Shown: piece by piece, positions 8,281-14,161 of the stretch
Position numbering within the stretch: position 1 is the stretch's first letter
How the letters are laid out: every line of letters begins with the position of its first letter
Assembly: GCA_046726955.1 (NCBI GenBank)
Contig: JBKPBQ010000427.1
Location: forward strand, 1 to 24,192
Source of the DNA: CAVPGH01 sp046726955
GTDB lineage: Bacteria > Acidobacteriota > Vicinamibacteria > Fen-336
Reading direction: 5' to 3'
Length of the DNA: 24,192 nucleotides
Position numbers and translations under genes: made by a program
The notes under the pieces: generated by a model
Told to the model about the DNA's origin: nothing
What the model saw: the letters and a program-made list of their open reading frames with translations, nothing else
Databases searched by the model: none

Positions 8281-8321
8281 GACTATTTAGCAACCGGCAT
8301 GCCCGACTACTTTGCTGCCGG
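8281..8321 (-). repeat. Imperfect 17-nt direct repeat overlapping the pilZ promoter
   Basis: On the minus strand CCGGCAGCAAAGTAGTC (8321-8305) and CCGGTTGCTAAATAGTC (8297-8281) match at 13 of 17 positions with a 24-nt period. The second copy contains the -12 half of the predicted sigma-54 promoter. Within the same stretch, AACCGGCA (8292-8299) and TGCCGGTT (8316-8323) also form an 8-bp inverted repeat. It may be a protein-binding site or a decayed promoter duplication. Confidence 0.45.
8289..8304 (-). promoter_or_regulatory. Predicted sigma-54 (RpoN) promoter of pilZ
   Basis: The minus strand reads GGGCATGCCGGTTGCT. Against the sigma-54 consensus TGGCACG-N4-TTGCW it keeps the essential GG (-24) and GC (-12) with exact spacing, and differs only at two less critical positions. 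It points at pilZ, placing the start of transcription near 8279 and giving a leader of about 45 nt. If real, pilZ needs an AAA+ enhancer-binding protein; the palindrome at 8411-8423 is a candidate site. Confidence 0.6.
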
Positions 8322-8335
8322 TTTCCGCCTTCCTA

Positions 8336-8396
8336 AAGCACGCCTTCGCTAAGCCACAGAGTAGCAGAAACAGTTAGCCGATGGTAAGCCGTGCTT
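8336..8396. repeat. Nested inverted repeats in the pilZ upstream region
   Basis: AAGCACG (8336-8342) pairs with CGTGCTT (8390-8396). Inside it GCTAA (8348-8352) pairs with TTAGC (8374-8378), leaving a 21-nt terminal loop. This resembles a two-stem RNA or a paired protein site. It matches no riboswitch consensus I know. It lies upstream of the predicted sigma-54 start, so in that model it would act as DNA unless a second, upstream promoter reads through. Confidence 0.35.
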
Positions 8397-8410
8397 CTGG
8401 CGCTCAATAT

Positions 8411-8423
8411 TACGGATTCCGTA
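8411..8423. promoter_or_regulatory. 13-bp palindrome, candidate upstream activator site
   Basis: TACGGA-T-TCCGTA is a perfect 6-bp dyad around one base, inside the AT-richest stretch of the window. It lies about 135-140 bp upstream of the predicted pilZ transcription start, a distance typical for enhancer-binding-protein sites of sigma-54 promoters. The role is inference from position and symmetry. Confidence 0.35.
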
Positions 8424-8448
8424 TATCGAGTCGAAACTTGCCGATAGC

Positions 8449-8468
8449 GCGCCGCCAGGCCGCGGCGC
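8449..8468 (-). terminator. GC-rich hairpin after the sorbosone dehydrogenase gene
   Basis: GCGCCGC (8449-8455) and GCGGCGC (8462-8468) form a 7-bp stem with a 6-nt loop, about 70 bp after the stop of the minus-strand dehydrogenase gene. There is no clear U-tract on that strand, so intrinsic termination is doubtful. The rest of 8424-8535 shows nothing further. Confidence 0.3.
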
Positions 8469-8535
8469 TTTGGCCGCTTTGCGGACAACTCCACGCCCGT
8501 CTCTCGGCCCGCGATTTCCGTGGAGGCGAGGGCGC

Positions 8536-9741
8536 TCAGCTGCCGGGGATGATCCGGTAGACCTCGCCGTCGTAATCGACCACGTAGACCTCGCCGTCCA
8601 GGTCCACGCCGAACGAGGACACGCTCGAGATCCCGCGGCCGACGGTCGCCGTGTGGTCGCGCTCGTCCGCGACCGCGCCGTTCTGCAGACGGAACGACCG
8701 GATGAGCCCAGTGCAGAAGTCCCCGTAGAAGTAGGTCCCCGCGTATCCCGGCATGCGGCAGCCCCGGTAGAGGGCGCCTCCCGTGATCGAGCAGCCGGTG
8801 TTGTGGTCGTACTGGAGCACGGGAAGGACGAGGCCCGACTGGTTGCAGCCGCTCGACGGGCTGAAGCAGGAGCGGCCCTCCATGATGTTCCACCCGTAGT
8901 TCTCTCCTCCGTGGCGCGAGGCGAGGCCGACGTCCACCTCCTCCAGGCGGCTCTGGCCCACGTCGCCGATGTAGAGGTCGCCGGTCGAGCGGTCGAACGC
9001 GAAGCGCCAGGGGTTTCGGAGCCCGTAGGCCCAGATCGCGGGAAACGCCCCCGGGTTCGAGACGAAGGGGTTGTCGGTCGGCACGGCGAAGGGCTGGCCG
9101 CGGTCCACGTCGATGCGCAGCAGCTTGCCGAGCGGAGTGGAGAGGCGCTGGCCGTTGCCGAGCGGGTCGCCGCCGGATCCTCCGTCTCCGAGCCCGATGT
9201 AGAGGAAGCCGTCGTTGCCGAAGCTGAGGCCGCCGCCGTTGTGGTTCGCGAACGGCTGGGCGACGTGGAGGAGCACGCGCTCGCTTGCCGGATCCGCGGC
9301 GTCCGCCGAGGTCGATCGGAACTCCGAGATGTTGGTGTCGCCGTTGCTGTCCGTGTAGTTCACGAAGAAGCGGTGGTTCGTGGCGTACTGCGGATGGAAG
9401 GCGAGGCCGAGGAGGCCGCGCTCGCCGCCCGAGAGCACGCGCGACGCGACGTCGAGGAACGGCGTCGAGGCGAGCTGGCCTCCGCGCACGACGCGGATGC
9501 GTCCTTCCTGCTCGACCACGAACAGGCGATCGCGGTCGCCGGGCGCGGCCTGAAGGTCGAGGGGATTGCGGAGCCCTCCCACCACGCGCTCCGAAGCGAG
9601 CGTGGGAGTCCCGGGCACGACGGGTCCCGCCCCGCACGTGCCCGAGGGCGGTGTGGCCGTGGGCGAGGGAGTGGGAGAGGTGGAACCGTCTCCGCCGCAG
9701 GCCGGGAGCACGAGGCAGAGAACGAGGGCGACTCGCTTCAT
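8536..9741 (-). CDS. Glucose/sorbosone dehydrogenase-family lipoprotein (PQQ-type beta-propeller)
   Basis: A 401-residue exported protein of the GSDH family (COG2133), six-bladed propellers that usually bind PQQ and Ca2+ and oxidise aldose sugars in the periplasm. The start at 9741 gives a type II signal peptide with lipobox LPAC (C15), followed by a Ser/Thr/Pro linker. Upstream in-frame codons would place an Arg-rich stretch before it. Family motifs run in order: ERGLLGLAFHP, NHNGGGLSFGNDGFLYIGLGDGG, GKLLRID, YGLRNPWRFAFD, YIGDVGQ and GENYGWN. GGAG lies 9 nt before the ATG. Extra Cys residues near CFSPSSGC and GCRMPGY may form disulfides. Fold confidence is high. Enzymatic activity and sugar are not provable here, since many members are annotated only by similarity. 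Confidence 0.92.
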   Translation of the reverse strand: MKRVALVLCLVLPACGGDGSTSPTPSPTATPPSGTCGAGPVVPGTPTLASERVVGGLRNPLDLQAAPGDRDRLFVVEQEGRIRVVRGGQLASTPFLDVASRVLSGGERGLLGLAFHPQYATNHRFFVNYTDSNGDTNISEFRSTSADAADPASERVLLHVAQPFANHNGGGLSFGNDGFLYIGLGDGGSGGDPLGNGQRLSTPLGKLLRIDVDRGQPFAVPTDNPFVSNPGAFPAIWAYGLRNPWRFAFDRSTGDLYIGDVGQSRLEEVDVGLASRHGGENYGWNIMEGRSCFSPSSGCNQSGLVLPVLQYDHNTGCSITGGALYRGCRMPGYAGTYFYGDFCTGLIRSFRLQNGAVADERDHTATVGRGISSVSSFGVDLDGEVYVVDYDGEVYRIIPGS

Positions 9742-9777
9742 GGGGGGTCTCCGGCGCGAGAGGTGGCCCGACGACCC

Positions 9778-9785
9778 AGTATACT
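9778..9785. promoter_or_regulatory. Palindromic AGTATACT, possible bidirectional -10 element
   Basis: AGTATACT reads TATACT on both strands, a good -10 hexamer in each direction. It sits in the 53-bp gap between two divergent genes (minus start 9741, plus start 9795). No -35 match is evident. For the plus gene, transcription would begin only a few bases before the ATG, giving a near-leaderless mRNA. Confidence 0.35.
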
Positions 9786-9794
9786 CGCCGGCGA

Positions 9795-11048
9795 ATGACG
9801 CGAGCCGAGCGGACGGAGGCTCTTGCGCTCTCGGCCCTCTTCCTCGCCTTCGCCGCTCTCTACGCCGCCGTCGGCATCGCGCTCCAGCGCAGCGCACCCA
9901 TGGCGTTCGCCTACCTCGACCAGCTATTCGACGCCGACGTGCCCAGCCGGATCATCGACCTCACCCGCTTCGCCGGTCCCCACCACCGCACGCAGTACCA
10001 CCCGCTCTTCGTGCTGCTCCTGAACCCGGTGGGGGTGGCCCTGAAGGCGCTTCTCCGTGGCTTCGGCGTCGAGCAGGCCGGCCGGCTCGCCGCCTCGCTG
10101 CTGTGCGCGGTCGCCGGTGCCAGCGGTGTCGCCGCCTTCTTCCGCCTGCTCCGGAAGAACGGGCTCGACACGGCGACGGCCGCGGCCTGGAGCGCCGTCT
10201 TCGGCCTGTCCGCGTCGCAGGCCGTCTTCTCCGTCTTCCCCGAGAGCTGGGCCTTCTCGACGCTCGGCCTGCTCCTGCTCTTCGGCGCGAACGGACGCAC
10301 GCCGGTCCGCCTGCCCATTGGAGTCTTCGCGTTCGGCATGGCCGTCACGAACGTCGTCGCCGTCGCCCTCGCTCCGCCGCCCGGCGAGGCCGAGACGCGG
10401 CGCTTCTCCCTTCGCGCCCGCGCCGTCTTCGTGCTCGGCGTCGTCGCCGTCACCGCCGTCCTGAGCCTGCTGCAGACGGGCGTCTACGCCGGCACCGCGC
10501 CGTTCTGGAGCGTGGGCGGCCTCGGCCGGGACGACCGGCTGAGCTTCGTCTGGCCCAGTCAGCCGCGCGACCTCGTCGCGCGAGTGGGTGAGCTCGCCCC
10601 GCACTTCCTCGAATGGAACCTCGCGGCTCCCCAGACGACGACGAAGAAGGACGAGTCCCGGACGGCGGTGGACTTCCCGCCGGGAGGGGCGGTGCCGCGG
10701 CCGGCCGGCCTCGTCCACGCTGTCGTCTGGGGCGCTCTCGTCGTGGCTGCCGTCGTGCGGAGCGCGCGCACGGGCTCCTGGCGGCGGCCGGTGGTGGCGG
10801 CGCTGGGCCTGTGGATCCTCGCCCTCGTCGCGCTCCACCTGGTGTTCGGCACGTCGCTCTTCCTCTACAGCGGCCAGTGGACGTTCGCGGTCCTGGCTCT
10901 CGTCGCGCTCGGCATCGGAGCCTCCGAAGGAAGCGAGCTCCGCGCGCTCCGAGCCGCTCTCGTGGCGCTCGCCGTGCTCCAGCTCGCGACCAACACCGCG
11001 CTCTTCCTGGAGATCGCCCGGGCCTTTCCCAATCCCTGGGCGAGCTAG
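9795..11048 (+). CDS. Multi-pass membrane protein, GT-C glycosyltransferase-like
   Basis: A 417-residue polytopic membrane protein with about nine to ten hydrophobic segments. After TM1 a periplasmic loop contains FDADVPSRIIDLTRF and HHRTQYHPLFVLL (about residues 46-76). An acidic residue after TM1 followed by a His/Arg-rich loop leading into TM2 recalls GT-C enzymes that use polyprenyl-phosphate sugars. A second loop around residues 225-290 holds WSVGGLGRDDR and the sequence before the C-terminal helices. I cannot assign a named family. The ATG at 9795 begins just after the palindromic -10; no good Shine-Dalgarno is near it, in keeping with a leaderless mRNA. It converges with the next minus gene, and both stops lie in one CTAG (11045-11048). 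Confidence 0.8.
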   Translation: MTRAERTEALALSALFLAFAALYAAVGIALQRSAPMAFAYLDQLFDADVPSRIIDLTRFAGPHHRTQYHPLFVLLLNPVGVALKALLRGFGVEQAGRLAASLLCAVAGASGVAAFFRLLRKNGLDTATAAAWSAVFGLSASQAVFSVFPESWAFSTLGLLLLFGANGRTPVRLPIGVFAFGMAVTNVVAVALAPPPGEAETRRFSLRARAVFVLGVVAVTAVLSLLQTGVYAGTAPFWSVGGLGRDDRLSFVWPSQPRDLVARVGELAPHFLEWNLAAPQTTTKKDESRTAVDFPPGGAVPRPAGLVHAVVWGALVVAAVVRSARTGSWRRPVVAALGLWILALVALHLVFGTSLFLYSGQWTFAVLALVALGIGASEGSELRALRAALVALAVLQLATNTALFLEIARAFPNPWAS

Positions 11049-12529
11049 AGACCGCAGGCCGCGACGAGGGGCAGCAGGTCGCACTCCGCGTGGACCGCGA
11101 GGTCGCCGCGGCGCGGTCCCGGGCACGGGGTCTCGGGCGACGCCGCCTCCGCCGAAGCCACCACGCGGAGCCGCGGGACGTGCCAGGCGCGATGCGCGAA
11201 CTGCTCGACGACGATCGACTGGCGGTGGAAGAAGGGACGTACTCCCTCCGGGGCGGAAACCGGCAACCCGCCGGGCAGCCGCGCCCCGAGACAGCGAAGG
11301 AAGGAGACATCGTCCTGGGGAAGCCTCGAGATCGCGTAGCCGTCCCCGCGGACGAGCGCGGTGGCGTCGAGACGCGGAGAAAGGACGTAGGGCAACGGCC
11401 GGAGCCGCGCGACCTGCAGGCCCCAGGAGACGAGCACCAGGACCACGGCGGCCGCGGTCCGCGTTCTACCGGACGCCGGCACCGGCACCGGCGTCGGGCC
11501 GTTCGCGCCCGCTATCACGAGGCAGGCGAGGACGACACCGAGGAGGGTCGCCACCCTCGGCGACCAGACCATGAGCTCGAACCGGTAGGTGGCGGCGGAG
11601 ACGAGCAGCACCGCCACGACCGGTGGTGCGGAGACGAGGAAGAGGAGCGCCCCGCGCGGAAAACGGCGCAGGAGCGGCAGCAGGACGAAGGCCGCCATCT
11701 GGGCATAGAAGACGAGGCCGTCCTGGAGGACGAGCCGGGGGATCTTTCCTCGGCCGGCGGCGGTCAGCGCGAGCATGCGCAGCGCGTCGCCGATGCGGCC
11801 CGAGGAGGTGCCCTGCTCGGCGGCGTGAAAGCGGCTGGCGAGGCCGAGGATCGCCATGTTCGCCGCGAACACGAGCGTCACCGCGAGGAGGGCGAGGAGC
11901 GCGGCGGCGAGCGTCTTCCGGCGCTCGGCCTCGGGATCGTGCCGGAGCCCCCAGAGCTGCGAGGCGAAGTGGGCGACGAGGACACAAGCCGCGAGCACCG
12001 CCCCGTCCTCCTTCACCAGCATGAGGGGCAGGGCCGCGAGCGCGGCCCGGCCGCGTCTCCCCGTCTCGAGCTCAGCGGCGAAGAGCACCGCGAGCGGCGG
12101 GTAGCACAGCTCGGGGTGGAAGCCCCAGTACGGGTTGTCGAACGCCCAGAACGCGACGGGCGACAAGAGGCCCGCGAGCGCAGCGAGCCGAGCCGGGAGG
12201 TCGAGGACGGCGAGCGTCGCGAGCCGCCACGCGGCGAACGCGTTGAGGAGGGCGAGGCCGACGACGAACCCGTAGGCCCCCAAGGGGATCGTGAGGGGTG
12301 AGAAGAGGGGGACGATCACGAAGCTGTGAAGGGCGTAGTGATGGCCGTAGATGTTGTCGTGCAACCAGAGCCCGGCGTAGTACCAGCTCCAGCTCATCTC
12401 GAGGAACGAGAACAGATCGCTCCCCAGGTACTCGAGATTTCGGAAGAGCAGGGCCTTGCAGAAGGCGGCATAGGCGACGACGAGGACGGCGGCGGCCCCG
12501 AGTGCCCACCCGCGGTGGCGCTCGCTCAC
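11045..12529 (-). CDS. DUF2079-like polytopic membrane protein
   Basis: A 494-residue membrane protein, last gene of a three-gene minus-strand operon. It has ten or more hydrophobic segments and the motifs I associate with DUF2079 (COG3463): GFHPELCYPPLAVL around residue 137, and LMLVKEDGAVL around residue 172. The function of DUF2079 is not established. It is distantly GT-C-like and often found among envelope sugar genes. A soluble C-terminal portion of about 110 residues (from RLDATALVRGDGY) carries a few Cys residues. The start is GTG at 12529, 9 nt after the stop of the upstream gene, with a GGGGG site. No ATG is suitably placed before TM1. Coupling with two other large membrane proteins suggests joint action on one surface glycan or lipid-linked sugar. 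Confidence 0.82.
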   Translation of the reverse strand: MSERHRGWALGAAAVLVVAYAAFCKALLFRNLEYLGSDLFSFLEMSWSWYYAGLWLHDNIYGHHYALHSFVIVPLFSPLTIPLGAYGFVVGLALLNAFAAWRLATLAVLDLPARLAALAGLLSPVAFWAFDNPYWGFHPELCYPPLAVLFAAELETGRRGRAALAALPLMLVKEDGAVLAACVLVAHFASQLWGLRHDPEAERRKTLAAALLALLAVTLVFAANMAILGLASRFHAAEQGTSSGRIGDALRMLALTAAGRGKIPRLVLQDGLVFYAQMAAFVLLPLLRRFPRGALLFLVSAPPVVAVLLVSAATYRFELMVWSPRVATLLGVVLACLVIAGANGPTPVPVPASGRTRTAAAVVLVLVSWGLQVARLRPLPYVLSPRLDATALVRGDGYAISRLPQDDVSFLRCLGARLPGGLPVSAPEGVRPFFHRQSIVVEQFAHRAWHVPRLRVVASAEAASPETPCPGPRRGDLAVHAECDLLPLVAACGL

Positions 12530-12538
12530 GCGATCCCC

Positions 12539-14161
12539 CTAGAGCAGCCGGACCTTCAGCCGGCAGTGCGGGCACGGCTCCGTGTAGAAGGCGAGCACCG
12601 CCCCGGGGTCCGCCCCCGGGATCGCGTCGCGCCAGAGCTCGCGGGCCCGACCCGCGGTGATGTCCTCGAGGATGCGGTGGTTCGTGCCGTTGCGGTTCGT
12701 GGCCACGACGTAGAACTCGCCGGACGGCGGGCCCTTGAGCTCGAGCCGGAACCACTTCGGCGGGCGGGCGAGCACGAGGCGGCTCGTCTCGCGCCTCTCC
12801 ACCTCGATCGTGACGGGCTCCGGGAGTGCCGCCACCACCACCCACGCGCCGTCGGGGACGTGGTCGTAGAGGGCCTGGGCCATCGCGCCGCTCGACACCC
12901 CCCAGTAGTCGCCCTTGAAATCCTCCTCCGCCGTGCGAAGAAGGGGGCTGCGATACACGTAGGAGTACTTTCCCCAGTACACGGCCGTCGCGAGCGACGC
13001 CACGAGGGCGACGGCGGCGATCCCGGCCTTCCACCGCTCGCCGAGAGATCGAAGCCCGAGGGCCGCCGCCACCGCGAGGAGCGGCATCGCGAAGAGGAGG
13101 TGCCGGTCCTCGTCGTACAGCACCGGCCGCAGCACGATCACCGCGGCCCAGGGGGCGCCCGCGAAAACGGCCACCCAGACGGGAAGCGAGCCGGTGACGA
13201 TCGAGGTGCCGAGCTGCCGCGTGCGGAGGAGGCTGCGCGCGACCACGACGAGGAACGCGACGAGCCCCGCGGCGAGGACGAGGAAGCTCACCGGTTCCCA
13301 CGACAAGGGAATCCAGAAAGGACCGTACCACCTCGGCAGATCGTTCGAGATGTAGTTCGTGCCGAGCACCCGCACCGTTCCCCGCCAGGGAAACTTCGAG
13401 AAGAGCGAGAAGGACGCGGCGAGCCCGCCGAGCCCCCGGTCCCAGAGCGGCGGCCAGACCGCCCAGGCGAGAAGCGGGAAGGTGGCGAGCGGCAAGAGCA
13501 CGCCCCGCCAGCGTTGCCAGCGCGTGAGGCCCGAGGCCTCGCGGATCGCCGCGAAGGCGCAGAGCGCGAGGAGCAGGAGCCAGTGGCTCAGCACGGGCGG
13601 CTGCATGAGGTAGGGCAGGACGGAGACGACGGCCAGCGCGAGCAGCCGCCGCGGTCGCGACAGGACCCCCGCCGTGCCCTCCTCGTGGAGGACGGTCCAC
13701 ATCCAGAGCGCCGCCAGCGCGTAGAGGCAGGCGAGCGGGAAGTCCTTCACGTTGAGGATCGAGTGGCCGACCAAACGCAGGTTGCCGAGGAGGAGGGCCA
13801 CCGCGAGCGCGGCGGTGGCTCGCGTCTCGCCGGCCTTGCGGAGGAGGGCGAAGACCGCGGCCGCGGTGAGGGGAAGGAGAGTGAACGTCGCGGCGTGCCG
13901 GACGCAGTAGGGATCGCGAAGGAAGCGGAAGACGGCCTCGAAGACGGCGAGGACGTACTCCCACAGGGGCCCCGCCCACTGCAGCTCCTCGTACGGAAGT
14001 CCACGGTCCTGCCCCTGCCACCGGCCGACCAGCCACAGCATGTGATCGCGGTGCGCGGCCGTGTCCCAGGTCGTCGTCCCGATCCGGGTGAGCAGGAAGC
14101 CGGCGAGGAGCGCCGCGACGTACCCGAGCGCGGCGGCGACGAGGAGCGCGCGTCGCCTCAC
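12539..14161 (-). CDS. GT39/PMT-like membrane glycosyltransferase
   Basis: A 540-residue protein with about ten membrane spans. The first periplasmic loop has TTWDTAAHRDHML, with an Asp after TM1 as in GT-C/ArnT-PMT enzymes. ILNVKDFPLACLYALAALW around TM4 resembles the NPKD-F-P motif of this superfamily. The soluble C-terminal region of about 130 residues ends in EPCPHCRLKVRLL, a CxxC motif at the extreme end. The start is GTG at 14161, overlapping the upstream stop as GTGA, so translation is coupled. The reading frame stays open for more than 2 kb upstream, but that part lies across the preceding gene and is an artefact of GC content. It probably transfers a sugar from a polyprenyl-phosphate donor on the periplasmic side. 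Acceptor unknown. Confidence 0.85.
   Translation of the reverse strand: MRRRALLVAAALGYVAALLAGFLLTRIGTTTWDTAAHRDHMLWLVGRWQGQDRGLPYEELQWAGPLWEYVLAVFEAVFRFLRDPYCVRHAATFTLLPLTAAAVFALLRKAGETRATAALAVALLLGNLRLVGHSILNVKDFPLACLYALAALWMWTVLHEEGTAGVLSRPRRLLALAVVSVLPYLMQPPVLSHWLLLLALCAFAAIREASGLTRWQRWRGVLLPLATFPLLAWAVWPPLWDRGLGGLAASFSLFSKFPWRGTVRVLGTNYISNDLPRWYGPFWIPLSWEPVSFLVLAAGLVAFLVVVARSLLRTRQLGTSIVTGSLPVWVAVFAGAPWAAVIVLRPVLYDEDRHLLFAMPLLAVAAALGLRSLGERWKAGIAAVALVASLATAVYWGKYSYVYRSPLLRTAEEDFKGDYWGVSSGAMAQALYDHVPDGAWVVVAALPEPVTIEVERRETSRLVLARPPKWFRLELKGPPSGEFYVVATNRNGTNHRILEDITAGRARELWRDAIPGADPGAVLAFYTEPCPHCRLKVRLL

Noticed and set aside
8254..8396. A c-di-GMP (GEMM-I) riboswitch upstream of the PilZ gene, suggested by AGCAAAG and GCCGGTTGC on the minus strand.
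   Set aside because: The P2/P3 helices, the GNRA loop and its receptor are missing and the elements are too close together. The sigma-54 promoter explains the same bases better.
8424..8535. A possible small gene in the gap between pilZ and the dehydrogenase.
   Set aside because: No open frame with a ribosome-binding site or recognisable product; short frames there are shadows of neighbours.
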